Part shown: positions 13,328 through 31,446 of the stretch, in pieces
Layout: each line of letters starts with the position of its first letter
Numbering within the stretch: the first letter of the stretch is position 1
Source: Epiperipatus broadwayi
Lineage: Eukaryota; Onychophora; Udeonychophora; Euonychophora; Peripatidae
Assembly: GCA_028023455.1 (NCBI GenBank)
Contig: JAQFVV010000279.1
Coordinates: forward strand, 1,178,001-1,242,000
Reading direction: 5' to 3'
Length of the DNA: 64,000 bases
Notes under the pieces: generated by a model
What the model saw: only the letters and a program-made list of their open reading frames with translations
Database searches by the model: none
What the model was told of the DNA's origin: nothing
Program-made: the position numbers and the translations under genes

Positions 13328-14362
13328 CTCACAAAACTACTTATTTCCATTCCCTATATCATCCTAGATTTTCATACATCATCTTGGTTTCCAAATCACC
13401 CTTGTACTCCCAAGTCACTACTTAAATTATCTCTCTAGATTTTCACTATATCAAGCATCGATAAAATACGAACAACTTTTTAAAAAAACCAACAAACAAG
13501 ATTCGCTACTATAAAATCATTTCTCTATCCCTTAAGAATAATTTATCTCGCTTTATAACACTGTATGTTCATTACCTACATTTTTGTTAAAACAATATTC
13601 AAACATCCCAATAGGAAAAATCAATAGAAAATGTAATATAATCATCGATTATATTAAATTATTATTTATCAACAAATAAAATGACTATCGTATGCATATT
13701 TTCAAAAATCTAATTACATCTCAAAATGTTTCAATGTGTTGTTTTAAATGCGTTTTCCAATAATAATAATAATAAACTTTTTCACTACATTCATTCAATT
13801 TTCCGCTGATCTAAATAAATAAAACATACATTATATCATTAATAATTAAAAATGTTACTAAAATAATTGTCATCTTCGGATCAGGCTTTGCAGTAGGCTT
13901 CTTTTCCTTCGAGCATTGCAAACATACAATTACACACATATACAATTTTATTAAAAGACATTCAAACTAAAAAAAAAAAAAATATTATTTCATATAATAT
14001 TATATATCCCAAATTAATGTATTTGTTTCCCTATAACTATCTGAAACTTATTGCTTATAATAATAATATATAAAAAAAATAATTCAAACCATAATCAAAT
14101 ATTTTCTGACGGTAAATATTGTTTAGTCCCATAATATTTATTTTCTTCTTTTATCTGAATGTTCTTCTCTAGGATTATTAAAGTTTTAAAAATTAACTTG
14201 GTTCCTTTAATAAACTTGTTTAGACGATTTTTAACTTTAGCGTTTAGCATCAGATTATTAAAATATTTTTAGTTATTTATCCCTCAAAGTTTTAAATGCG
14301 TTCTGGCAAATATTCCCTCGGCGCGTCGATGCATCTTTCTCCTTTTTATTAGACTACGAATA

Positions 14363-14850
14363 TTTAATACTTTAGGTACCAATTGCGTTTTATTGATTCA
14401 ATATTTTTTATATATTCCTCTTCCGTATTTTCTTTATACAAATATTTCTCTTTAGCAAGCTTTATTTCATTCATTCTTAATTTTATGTACATTATTTTTT
14501 GATCTTTAACTATTTTTTTTTCTTTTTCTATAGTATACTTCTTTTTCGGGTCATCTTAAAGAAAGCAATTCAAATGACATTAATTTTAAAATTATATTTG
14601 TCCATTTATTCTTAGATGAATCATAATGATTTTTATATTTTATTCTCTTTCTGAACTTTGCGCACAATGTCTTTTCATCTATATTACACGCGTAACAGCA
14701 GTTTTCCTTTGGATACACTATATAAGCGGTATCAATGAACAATATAAACAATTTTGAAATACTATAAACTTTAAAACTGGTTTTAAAGAATCTATCCATA
14801 TTTTTTACTGAAAATTCCGACTGTACTTCAATAGAATTCACTGGCAGGTT
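14363..14850 (-). pseudogene. Coding-like segment in two adjacent frames, family unknown
   Basis: Reading the minus strand, about 100 codons are open. The first ATG in good context (A at -3, G at +4) gives MDRFFKTSFKVYS..., and the frame ends at ...MSFELLSLR-stop. A second frame carries on directly from there for about 62 codons: DDPKKKYTIEKEKK...EEEYIKNIESIKRNWYLKY-stop, which is Lys/Glu-rich and probably helical. The two frames meet at TTAAGATGACCC, so a single-base indel, or an acceptor after CTTTCTTTAAG, would join them. The middle has a CCYACNIDEKTLC cysteine cluster and a basic KFRKRIKYK run. I do not recognise the family; a SANT/MADF-like transposon protein is one unproven idea. It lies in a block richer in GC than its surroundings. 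Confidence 0.3.
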
Positions 14851-15019
14851 CGATTAAGTTAGTGATACATAATTTATGAAAACTTTAAAAATATTTATTT
14901 TAAGACTCTCTCTATGATTTTTAAAATTGTCAGTTAATTTGTTCTAATGATATTATTAGAATTATATTGAAAAAATTGACTAAATTGGAGAAAAAAAATT
15001 ATTAGAGAGCTCAATTTTT

Positions 15020-15150
15020 TTACCTCTTCACTCGAGTCTGTCAATTCTTGTTCTCCTCGATTATACAATTAATTGGCGCGATTTTTGTTGTCTGCCCAGA
15101 TCTATCTTTTTATTGGTCAGCCCCTACTTTGGTTTGTAAACATTTTATCA
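15020..15150 (-). promoter_or_regulatory. Possible promoter / 5' exon for the minus-strand segment
   Basis: A GC-richer patch with two ATTGG (inverted CCAAT) motifs near 15072 and 15112. On the minus strand a GAAGAG|GTAAAA sequence at about 15024 fits a splice donor, and a CAG near 14851 could be its acceptor. The arrangement is suggestive only, and the motifs are short. Confidence 0.2.
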
Positions 15151-15896
15151 AGTTTTAAAATGATGACGTAATAGACTTAAATATTAACCTATTATTATTT
15201 TTAAATTAATTTAAACACTTTTAAAACAATTTTCAAAACAATATTTAATAAAATTATTCACTACTTATTTTTATTATGATGTTTAATAAATTCTATCCAT
15301 TTCTACTATAATATTATTTAAATACTTTAAAATATTGGTATTAATTGAAACAAGTGCTTGTATAAAATATTCCAGACAATTACAGTAATCGTTTCCGGTA
15401 TTTTGTCTATTTTTGTCTGTCTTAATAATTTTACTGCACTTATATTATATATAAAAAAAAATTATATAAAATTTTGAAGAAATAATTTAGAAAAAATATA
15501 GAAATAAATACAATTCTCAGCATCATAATATTTACTATTCAAATACATTACACTAAATTTTATTATTTAATATAGTTTATAAATTTAAATACTATATAAT
15601 ATTAATTTATTCTAAGTTTTAAAGTTATTAAAATTGACTTATTAAATACATTTTTATTACTGATAGCTGTGTTATTTTAATATGGCCAGCTTTTACAACC
15701 ATATGAGCAATTCTTTACTCTTTATTTAACTAATTTTTTAAATGATTTTACGTATCAGGTATTTGCTTTAGCTTTAAATTGCACTTTACAGACTCTATAA
15801 ATTTAATATATTCAATACATCAATAAATATATTCTCAAATTTAAATTTTTTTAGTAATTGACCATTATAACTATTTCTTGACCTATAGAAAAGGGT

Positions 15897-15899
<3 letters not shown>

Positions 15900-15935
<36 letters not shown>
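15900..15935. repeat. (AT)n microsatellite
   Basis: About 18 TA units. Confidence 0.9.
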
Positions 15936-15937
<2 letters not shown>

Positions 15938-17216
15938 CATGATAGAAATAATAGCTTGAACTTATATTTAAGTAAATAATGGTAAGAACAACATCTCATT
16001 ATGTAAACATTACAAATAATAATCAGAATAAATGTAAATATTATGAAGAAGTATTATTATCAATTTTTCAGTGAATAAAATGGTAACATCTACACTGATA
16101 TTGTCACAACAAAGGGAAGATGATCAGCTTTCTTTCATTGATTAAAAATGTTAATTATTTGTAACAAATGAAGGAAGACGCATTCATGCACATTCAATAT
16201 AAACAATTGAGTTGTTTGTATCACTGAGCATCCGAGATTATATATAAAATATTTCTTTGCAAGACAATACTTAATCGCTATATTTTCAGAAATATTTCAT
16301 TTGTAAACGCACGAATGCAAAGTAAAAATGCCCTAGTTTCTTAACGTAAATAATAATAATTTCGATGGTTTAAAGACCAACTCAATTATTTATATTGATA
16401 ACGCTTGTATTGTGTCACTTTATATATATATGCATGCGCAGGAATGTATTACATAAAGACCACGTAAGAGAAATAGAAAGAGAATTTATTCTCATTACAC
16501 AGGGGTTCAAAAAACTTTTGAGCAATTACAATTGACAAAACTACACGTGATCGGTGGATTTAGAGTTCCAGAATTTGTTACTATTTTCACCAAGAATCGA
16601 TAGAGTACTGGAGGAAATTATAAAACGAATTAAAATGGAAATTTTTTTTTCTTCTATAAATCTTATATTTTAATGAACATGTTTATGTTTATGTGGGCAC
16701 ATATAGTATAAATGTATCATCTATACCTATATACATATATTAGTTTTAATTAGCAAATTTGAGATATATTTTGTAATTTTTAACAATGACACTTAATAAT
16801 ATATATATATATTATAAATGACGTCAAGAGTAAGTAATTACTTTAAACACTTAAATTTATTATGTCTCAAAAATAATGATATTCAAAAGCCCAGTGGTGC
16901 ATTATGAAGAGATAACTTTTAATGCAATTAATTTACCATTATCGTTTATTTATATAGCAGAAAACAAATAATTTTATATGGCCAAAAAAATTTCCATTCA
17001 AACACCAAAGGCAATATCGCATCATTATTTAAAATTGTTCTTATTAATAAAATACATTTATCATTATTTAAAATCAAATTGTTATTATTTAAAGTTTATC
17101 AAAACAATTATTTTACGCTACTTGTACTTATATGTATATAAATCAATACCAAACCATATTAAAAATAAGTAAATCAAGATTGTTTTAAATAATTCAAAAG
17201 TACATTGATTAAAATG

Positions 17217-17217
<1 letters not shown>
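15936..17217. other. AT-rich stretch, nothing recognised
   Basis: A 64-codon open frame at 16978-17172 is of AT-driven composition (I/K/Y/N-rich) and within chance length, so it is not called as a gene. Confidence 0.45.
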
Positions 17218-17270
<53 letters not shown>

Positions 17271-17284
17271 TGTGTGTGTGTGTG
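17218..17284. repeat. Compound (AT)n/(GT)n microsatellite
   Basis: About 48 bases of TA units followed by GCGTGTGTGTGTGTGTG. Confidence 0.95.
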
Positions 17285-17779
17285 CATATAAATTCAGATA
17301 CTAGATGGTAAATTCAATAAATGGCCAGAAGGGAGACAGTGATAAAAATCATTTTGACTAAATACAATATTTAATACTGTTTACCGGAATAAAATAATCT
17401 TCTTATTAATCTTTCTCTTAGTGAAGTGTCAATTGCAAAGAACATTCACAAGGAGGGAATCAGGTTGAAATTCGAAAAAAAAAAAAACATTTTACATATT
17501 TTAGTTCAGGAAATATTTTCTATCAATATATAACACATGCTATCCCTTACACACAATATATATATATATAAACTAATTAAAACAATTTTAATATATATTC
17601 AGATATTTTGCACCATAAGATTTAATGTGTAAGGTTTGAGGCACATGATTACTGTATACATTTGTAAAAAATTAAAAGGAATTTGGCAATAGTAATTTTA
17701 TTAAATATTTCAAAGTAAATTAAAAGAAAACAAATCTATATATACAATGCATTGAAAAGAAGAAATAAAAAACAACTGC

Positions 17780-17930
17780 TTTTTTAACCACAACTGAGAT
17801 TTTTAGATTTAATTTTAAATAAAAGCAGTAGGAATCCATAAATTAAATAAGTCAATTCCTTGTTATAAAAAAGACAGAATGATTTAATTAATTTAGGATA
17901 CCCTATGCTTCTATTTCAGCATAAATTTAA
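17780..17930. repeat. Diverged dispersed repeat, family F copy 2
   Basis: Partner of the 8030-8190 segment: same order of TTTTTAGATTT, AGTCAAT, TGATTTAATTAATTT and CTTCTATTTCA. No ORF. Confidence 0.3.
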
Positions 17931-18204
17931 AACCCCAATTCTGGTTGTGGAAATATTTTTGTGCATTGTAAATAAAAGCATTTGATAAAAACAAGAATAT
18001 TTTATGTCTATTATTTTTAATTTTTTAGTATTAGCACAGAAAATAAAACTATATTATACTTCAAATTGACTTGATATATACATGTGTGTGTGTGTGAATC
18101 AAGTGTTAATAATATCTTATGTTAATTTTGACTACTAGATTAGCTCAAATTAATAATAAATAATATACGGTTTGTTTTAAATAAATAATAAAATAATATA
18201 ATAA

Positions 18205-23469
<5,265 letters not shown>

Positions 23470-23754
23470 GTTTCTTACGGCCTTTATTGTGTCAAAAGAA
23501 TACACCATTAGTGGTTATATATAATATCCTGGGTTATCCATTCTGCCAAATGTAATAACACAATTTTCATGTGTATCCTAAGTTAATTTATAATCTTTAA
23601 TTTTCCAAATTACAATGTTCAAACTGATGTTACTGGTCCTATGATTCTTTTAAATGTGTCCTATTCCCAATATTCACCGATGTTGCAAGATTTCAGGTTT
23701 TCAAAAATAAAAAAAACACTATACCGGTTCCTAGAAGTTTTATCATTTTTGTTA

Positions 23755-26662
23755 CTATAACATTGATCTAATCTTAAGTAATGACCAGGTTGCTGCATAA
23801 ATGTCAGGTCTGGAGAGTATCTTAACCATTCTCTGTATCATTGCAAGTTTATTTGAAAAAGTAGCTGGATGCCTCCAGGAATTGTTACCAATTAGGAAGG
23901 TGCATCTTGTATACCAGTATGCATATAACACAAAGGTTTCTGTCCTGACACTCAGTGTTAATCCCTCTCTAAATGCAGATATTAATTGATGCATTGTTAC
24001 ATTAGTCTTCTTGTAATTACTTGTTATCAGATTTCTTATCTGCCTAAGTCCCTCACAGTGATATATCAGATGTGATAGGGTTTTCTCAGCTCAATGGCAT
24101 AACCCACAAAAGAGATCAATTGATGTATACAATCCTTTATGGGAAAAAATGTAGTAGGTAATGCAGATAAGTTAAGTTTTATCAGAAATTGAAAAACTTT
24201 GGTTCTAATGCCCATCTTTTATACCTTTTAACCAGTTTTTTTATTATTTTTAATTCCCAGTATTAGTTTCAAAACAATTGTGTTATTATCTTCATTTATT
24301 AGTTCATAAATTTCCCAGTATTTGTACTTATTAATAAATTGCTCTGGGATTTTTGATTCTATTTTACACTGATATATTAATTGTTCAAAATATGATAATT
24401 TTTGGTGGTGGTTTATCAGTTAGAATGATCTCTATGAGCTGCTTAATTTTTAGAAATTGTTTAACAATATAAATTATATTGTTCCTCATTCTCTATTTGT
24501 CAAAAATACCGATATCATGTAACCCCAAAACATTTTTATTCAGTGGTTGACATAGTTTTGCCATTGATATTGCCACAACTTTGCTTGACCATAGTAGCTG
24601 ATTGCAAATGGTCATAATTTTAGAGATAAAAGCCTTTGAGAAAACAACCACTGACATAAAGTGATCTATCTTAGTCATCATAAAACTATTAATTAATTGA
24701 ATCTTAGAATATACTGACATATAGGTATTGGCTAGAGAGTCTGCTATTTGCTGAATTTCATTTTTCAATTTGTTCTGCAAATGACATCTCATGTCACTAG
24801 TCCCCAGATGGAATGGAAACCCAAGGAATGAGCCTGGCTTTTCCTGGAAAATGGATATACATGGCCTACCCATGAATATGGTCCATGCTGCTGTTTTTTT
24901 CTGGATTAAAACATAGTTTAAATTCCTTTGAGTATTCTTCTAAAATCATCTGTAATTTTGGTATCTGCTTTTTTGATGTCAGGAAAACTGTAATATCATC
25001 CATGTATTCAATGCAGGTCAATTTTTGACCTGTTTCTGGGATCTCCATTCCCTCAAATGCCTGTTGTAGTCAAACAAGAAGGGAATTTATATATAAAATG
25101 AATAAGTTGGCACTATGTGGGGACCCCTGTGAAAGTGATTTAGTTGGTGTGAAAGCTAGAAAATTCATGTTATTTAGGGTAATGTGAAGTTCATGATTTA
25201 AGAGTAAATTTGTTATAACATATATATGTGATTTTGGCATTTCAGGGTCAGTCAATAATTTCAACAGTATACATGTATCAACATTGTCAAAAGCTGAAGC
25301 AATATCCAGCTGTACAATAATTGGGCCGTATCTTTTCTTTTCTCTAACTGATGTCAAAATAGCCTTAAATAACATAGCAGCTTTTGTGGGCGATGAATGT
25401 TTTTTTTTTTTTTTTTTTTTTTTGCAAATTGAGCTGGAGAAATCATTGGCAAAATAAATGGTTCTATTTTATCTTTAATTAATTTCTCTAAAATCTTTAT
25501 GGGCAATGGACTCATTGATATTGGCCTTATATTTGATAACAAAGGGATGGGCTTCTTTTTTTATTAAATGTCACCATCACAATCATATTAACTCCCTCCA
25601 TTGTTATTATACCCTGCGATAAATAATTTTCCAGCTGGCACAGGCATTTGCTAATCAGCATGTCAAGATATTTTAATAAGAACAGTGGAATTCCAGTGCT
25701 TCCTGGGTGACAGTTGTTTTGCATTTCATTCATTATCATTATAAAATCATTTATTGCATAAGGTGATTCAATATCTGCCATTCCAAATACATTTGGTTGG
25801 TATTATATCAATTTTCATGGTCCCAGCTTAACTTTAAAATAGCTAAGAATTGGTAAGATCATATTATTTCCAGTAAATGTTTCATTGTTGATTTTAATTG
25901 CTAATGGCACTTTGATTTCTGGTCCCCTCCCTAATGCTCATCTAATGTATTGCTGAGTCCATGTGTGTTGATGCATTATGCATATTCTACTTTTTTATTT
26001 TTTAAATAGCACTTTAATATTTCACATGCCTTGTTATAAGCATTTGTTAGTATATGTATATGTCTCTGTGTGTGATGAGTAGGGGTTATCACTATAAGAA
26101 TTTTATGAATTTGTTGTGCAAGCTTCAGCAATCCTGAGGGAGGTAGCTGATTTTTCACTATATGATTAGTGTTAAGTGACAAGATATTAATGTAACCCTA
26201 ATATTGCTGTATTGGGTTAAAGGCCATTGAAGGAATCTTATTCCACATAATATAAGTCTCTGAAAAAATAAATTCAGGTGTTAAAGTTGGAATAAACATT
26301 CTTATTGTTCTAGTTAATGGCAGTCTAGAGACTTATATATTACTGAGGTCAATTTATATGAACTGAGCTGAGTGATCAGAAATTGATGATGGGATTAACT
26401 TTATGCTAATTAGATGATGAAACACTGGAGAGTAAAAACAAAGATCTATTAATGTTGAAAATCGGCCATTATGAAATGAAACAGCATCTTCAGATGAGAA
26501 ACCCCTTGCACTCATCAATGGAACTGATAATTTAATTATCCACTTATTTACAAACTCATCATATGTTACATTGCAGTCTACAATCAAAATTGTTGGATTA
26601 GCTGTACATCTCAATGTTGAATTAATTGTGGCAATTATTATATTTATTTTATGTTTTTGCAA
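23755..26662 (-). pseudogene. LINE A endonuclease-reverse transcriptase remnant
   Basis: Successive minus-strand fragments keep the order of ORF2. An endonuclease C-terminal half has ILIVDCNVTYDEF (in place of the GDFN motif), FSTLIDLCFYSP and a terminal SDHSAQFI. Then come the RT fingers (HPGSTGIPLFLLKYL, NIRPISMSPLPIKILEKLI), the catalytic aspartate motif LDIASAFDNV, SLSQGSPHSANLF, and the YMDD active-site motif in CIEYMDDITVFLTSKK. An RT thumb-like tail INSFMMTKIDHF...LLWSS follows, and a CGLCH...LSHLIYHC knuckle near 24100. YMDD in place of the usual F/YADD is within the LINE range. The ORF is split into at least six frames. Related copies elsewhere in the genome would settle the clade. 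Confidence 0.8.
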
Positions 26663-27259
26663 TGTTATATAAACAAAGATTACATTTATTTTAATTATTT
26701 TGTGAAATAAAGTAATAATTAATGGATTTGCATCAATGTATATGATTTTAGTCTCTTCCTATCTTTCTTTTCTGTTCAATATTACCCTGAGTAACTTGCT
26801 GCATATTTGGCATTATTGTCTGAGTAATCTCAAAATTTGTATTGTTTCTAGTTCTTTGTTTTTTTAGTTAATTCCAGTTCTTTGTCCAAATTCATAATTC
26901 TATTGTCTTCAAAATATTGCTTCCCATCAACATTTGTTTTTGGTGTATGTTTGTCTATATTTTTTTCTAAAGCTATAACCGCATGCACTTGTATATCATT
27001 CCTTTTTTTTTTTTTACTTTTGTAATATTTATCTTAAGGCACACTTTTTCCTCCAACCTTAATGAAGAATCTAGAATCTCACCAATATTACTATTATCAT
27101 TATTTACATCTACAGTTTCACTTTCTTGCTTATCTGTATTCATATGTGTTTGCATATAATTTTTTTTTCCTTTCCACTTTGTTGAGTTACCACATCAGAT
27201 ATCAGTATTTGCTTTATATCACTTTGTTTGTAGCTTGTTTTTTTTTTTTCATGTCTTTC

Positions 27260-28146
27260 TTATGATAAATCAAATCTTTTAATATTTTCATTCTTTGGCC
27301 AGTCTATAATCAAATAGCTTCTTTCTTTACAGCCAAAACATTGTGGCTTTAACTGTTTAATGTTTAGATATACCACTGCTCCCTGATGCATAATTTGTCT
27401 TGTAATTTCTTTTGGCTTAATATTTTGGTGCATCTTTATCTTAAAATTACAACAGTTGGTGTATATAAGTGTGGGTGTATCATTGCACAAGATTTGTTTA
27501 ATGTATATGACATGTCCAACTAGTTGGAACATACTTTTGAAATCATAAAAGCTAAACCAAAAATATGCATTTTTAATGATTCCTGATCAAAAATTTTGGA
27601 GATTTTTATCTACAACAATTATTACGTTTCCACCCATTGTTTTATTTGTGATTTGAATCTCATTTTTTGATTTTCATTGAAAAATTGTATATCTCTGTAT
27701 CACAAGTTTGTATATTCACCTATTTCTGATACTGAGTCCCATAAGTGAATCTTCTGTTAGTTTTTGATATAATAACTCTTTGTGAAATTTATATAAAGTT
27801 AGATTTCTGTCTGTAATTGCGAGCACTAACGATCTATTAGAAAATATTTTTTTAATGGAGTCAAATAACTTGTTCGGTACTGAATGTTGATTTTTTGAAT
27901 TTCTTCTTCTATCCAACTATCTTTAGTTTGTTCTGTTAGATGATTAGGTGTCTCATCTTCATTTTCTAAACTTAGTTCAAAAATGTGTAATGAATTGGCT
28001 TTCCTAAATCTGCTTATTTGTCTTTCCCCTCTGTTTTTTTGTTCTCTTGCTGTATAATATTTTCTAATATTGCTTTTTGTGGTTTCATAGCAGCAATATT
28101 TGCATAATATTTTTTTCCTTACTGACTTCTGCAACTGATTTGACAT
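27260..28146 (-). pseudogene. LINE A ORF1 remnant with degenerate zinc knuckle
   Basis: Three overlapping minus-strand fragments make up a broken ORF1. The N-terminal part is polar and charged (SFELSLENEDETPN-like region, then WIEEEIQKINIQYRTS). The C-terminal fragment has ...GAVVYLNIKQLKPQCFGCKERSYLI..., which matches the position and first CxxC of the gag-type zinc knuckle found in ORF1 of many LINEs; the His and last Cys are not preserved (SYLIIDWPK). ORF1 proteins bind element RNA in the cytoplasmic particle. At least two frame changes separate the fragments, so no functional product is expected. Confidence 0.55.
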
Positions 28147-28374
28147 CTGTATTGGTATTTATTTTACTAATAACGCAATTGTTATCTGCAGAAGCCATTT
28201 CAACAAGATGACTAGATTTTTTTAAGGACAAAATAATCATAAAAAAACTTACTTTGTTAACAGCATCTTTTGTTATAATCCGGAATTGTTTATACTTTTC
28301 AAAATTATAAGATTTTTAAACTAATAATTAGATTTTGTTTGCCTTTAATGAATTACATTCAAGAGCTTTTGTAA

Positions 28375-28528
<154 letters not shown>

Positions 28529-30978
28529 TATTTATTTAAGGGTAAGATTATTATGCATTATTCTTTATTATCTCAGAAAGCTTTAAGAATGCTTAGATTT
28601 TGCAAATTTTTTGGGCTTCAACAATATAACCCTGTTGTTAATAGTTTTCAGCGTACTTTAGATTGTGTTCTTTGTAATGTACCAATAGTTAGTAATTTTC
28701 ACTTTGTCTCTGTTTCTTTTCTAATTGATGTTCATCATCCACCTATCAAATTTTATATTAAGATATGTTATTCTAAAATTACTTGTTCTAATGTTGTGAA
28801 AAGGGATTATGGGAGGGTTAATTATGTTGATCTTTGTAGAAAATTTTCTGAAGTTGATTGGAATAATATGTACTCAATTAATGATGTGAATTTTTGCTTG
28901 GATTATTTTTTGCAAATTTTTAATGGTTTTATTGATGTATATATTCCTAATAAATTATCATTTAACAAAGGTTATCCTCTGTGGTTTTCATTTACTCTTA
29001 TTAAGATTATTAAAAGGAAATCTTACCATCATAGACTCTATTTTAAGACACAGAATATAATTTATTATAATAATTTTATCAATTTTAGAAGATTGGATAA
29101 ATATATCTATAAACGAGATTTACAAGAGTATATAAAACAAATTGAAATTAATATTTCTTCTAATCTTAGATAATTCTGGAATTTTGTTACTAATTCAGGC
29201 TTGGGTAAGAAAAAGGTTCAAATGACTCACGGTTCTGCATTAAATGCAGATGATTTTTCTAAACATTTTGCAGAGTTATACTTTTCACAACATGGGATTG
29301 ATTCTAAAATTACATTTCCTGGCAATTTGTCTAGTGCTAAATGTACAATTGATCATATCTCTAGGGAAGATGTTATTGTAGCTATTAGGAGGCTTAAGAC
29401 TCACTCTAGTTAAGGATGTGATAATATTCCTTCTTTTATTTATAAGGGGCTAGCCGAATTTATTGAAGTACCTCTTGCCTTTGTTTTTAATCTGTCTCTT
29501 AATTCTTGTACTTTTCCTAGTGTTTTGAAATGTGCTAAAATGGTTCCAATCTTCAAAAATGGTGATCAAGATTGTGTTTCTAATTATAGACCAATTTCTG
29601 TTTTGCATACCATTGCAAGAATTTTTGAGAGATGTATTTATAATAAAATTATTTCAGATGTGGGTAAGATAATTTCTTATTCTCAACATGGTTTTAGTCC
29701 TAATAGATCAATTGATAGTAATCTACTGACAATTTATGATCATATAGCTCATGCTATTGAAGATCGTCAAAGACTAGATGTTATTTATTTTGATTTGTCA
29801 AAAGCCTTTGATAAAGTTGATCACAGTTTCTTACTTCATAAATTACATAAAATAGGTTTCTCTAATAAACTTGTATATTGGTTTCAATCATTTCCATGTA
29901 GTCGTACAGCATATATTAAATTCAATAATAAAGTTTCATTTAATTTAAATGCAATTTAGGTGTTCCACAGGGTAGTATTTTAGCACCCATGCTGTTTAAT
30001 GTTTATGTTAATGATCTTAATGATTGTTTGAGATATTCTTTTCTGTTAAGCTATGCTGATGACTGTAAGATTTTTAGAAGAATTGTATCAGTGAACAATT
30101 ATGTTCTCCTTCAGAAGGATATTGATAACTTTAGTGCTTGGTGTCAGTCAAATAATATGACAGTTAATTTTGATAAATGTTCCTTTATTTCTTATTCCAA
30201 AAAATCTGAAGTTTTACAGTTTTATTATTATATCAATTCTCATAAAATTATTTTAGTTAAATGCCAAAAAGATCTTGGAATTATGTTTTCTTGTAATGGA
30301 TTTTTTACTCCTCATCTTGAAATGATTGTTGGTAAAGCTTTTAAGGTTATGGGTGCCATTCTTAGACATGGTTATCAATTCAGTAATTATACTAAACAGA
30401 AATTGTTTTTTTCATTGGTTCTTCCTATTATTGAATATGGTTCAATAAATTGGAACCCTAGTTATTTGCAAGGATGTAACTTGTTGCAGTCTATTTCAAA
30501 GAAGTTTTTCAAATATGTTTCTTGGGAGGGTAAAATGATTAATCTTTCATCTAGACGAAAGTATAGGGATTTGAAATATTTTTATAAAATTGTTAATAAA
30601 CAGGTTATTTTATCAGATATAGTTTCAACTATCTCAGTTAGGTCTTTGAGTTATGATACTAGGTCTACTTGTGTATATCAGATTCAAACATGCCGTTCTA
30701 ATATTCTTAAATTTTCTCCTTTATTTAGGTTACCCTCTTTATACAATCAAATTGGGAGTAACGTTAATCTGTGTGACAGTGATTATAAGAAATTTTGTAA
30801 TCTTGTTAAACTGAAATGTGAAGTTTGATTTTGTCTTTTAAATTTTACTTTATTATGTATACATTTATATTTTCATTTTATGTTATATGCTTTATTTTCA
30901 CTTTTATTGTACATGCAAGCTGTAATTGGCTTTATGCTGTTGTTTTGCACTTAAATAAATGAATTGAATTGAATTGAA
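28529..30978 (+). mobile_element. LINE B, Jockey-like non-LTR retrotransposon, 5'-truncated
   Basis: The element starts inside the endonuclease domain and runs through a complete reverse transcriptase to a 3' UTR of about 150 bases. It ends TTAAATAAATGAATTGAATTGAATTG and then a (ATT)n array. The RT motifs (SNYRPISVL, FDLSKAFDKVDH, GVPQGSILAP, SYADDCKIF) and the C-terminal NPSYLQGCNLLQSISKKF pattern fit the Jockey group of insects and relatives; the clade is inferred. Three lesions are visible: stops near 29172 and 29412, and a frameshift near 29957. Its strand is opposite to LINE A. Confidence 0.87.
28553..30828 (+). pseudogene. LINE B endonuclease/reverse transcriptase remnant
   Basis: The first 206-codon block keeps the endonuclease C-terminus (DCVLCNVPIVSNFHF, then DVHHPPIKFYI, equivalent to the SDH/HHPP end) and the EN-RT linker ending at SSNLR-stop (29172). 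The frame reopens at once (WNFVTNSGLGKKKVQMTHG...) and runs to a TAA at 29412 inside the fingers motif, where SS-stop-GCDNIP stands for the usual SS-x-GxDxIP. RT then runs from NSCTFPSVLKCAKMVPIF to NLNAI. A frameshift at about 29957 moves it into the frame of GVPQGSILAPMLFNVYVNDL, SYADDCKIF and the thumb, with a natural end at 30826-30828. The catalytic YADD is intact, so decay is modest. Confidence 0.85.
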
Positions 30979-31169
<191 letters not shown>

Positions 31170-31331
31170 TAACTTTTAAAATAGCTTTAAATATTTTTAA
31201 ACCACTTACAAATTCTTAGAAACAAATTTTAATCTCTATAAACATTATTATGACAATTATAGTACTTAAATTTATCTTCATTTTTTTTAAGAAATTAGTG
31301 TTATTAGCACTTCTGCCCTAGTGAAAACGGT

Positions 31332-31334
<3 letters not shown>

Positions 31335-31379
<45 letters not shown>

Positions 31380-31401
31380 CAATATATATATATATATATA
31401 T

Positions 31402-31442
<41 letters not shown>
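31335..31442. repeat. Interrupted (AT)n microsatellite
   Basis: Three TA runs separated by TTATATATACAA and TTATAA breaks. Confidence 0.9.

Positions 31443-31446
<4 letters not shown>

Larger units (their letters stand above)
23470..28250 (-). mobile_element. LINE A, L1/Tx1-like non-LTR retrotransposon, decayed
   Basis: On the minus strand the order is: ORF1-like protein with a zinc knuckle (28146 to 27260), apurinic-type endonuclease (26662 to 26354), linker, reverse transcriptase (25781 to 24866), an RT tail (24873 to 24493) and a C-terminal CCHC-type knuckle near 24100. This is the usual plan of a two-ORF LINE with APE endonuclease. The RT tail (INSFMMTKIDHF...CNQLLWSS) and terminal C-x2-C...H-x4-C finger resemble L1/Tx1-type elements; the clade assignment is inference. 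Every ORF is broken by stops and frameshifts, and a 20-base-plus T run at about 25401 interrupts the RT. The 3' end meets an (ATT)n array and the 5' side ends close to another. Confidence 0.85.

Noticed and set aside
14840-14875. TGGCAGGTTCGATTAAG as a retroviral-type primer binding site
   Set aside because: It starts TGG after an LTR-like CA, but no LTR pair, no downstream gag/pol and no matching tRNA end could be established.
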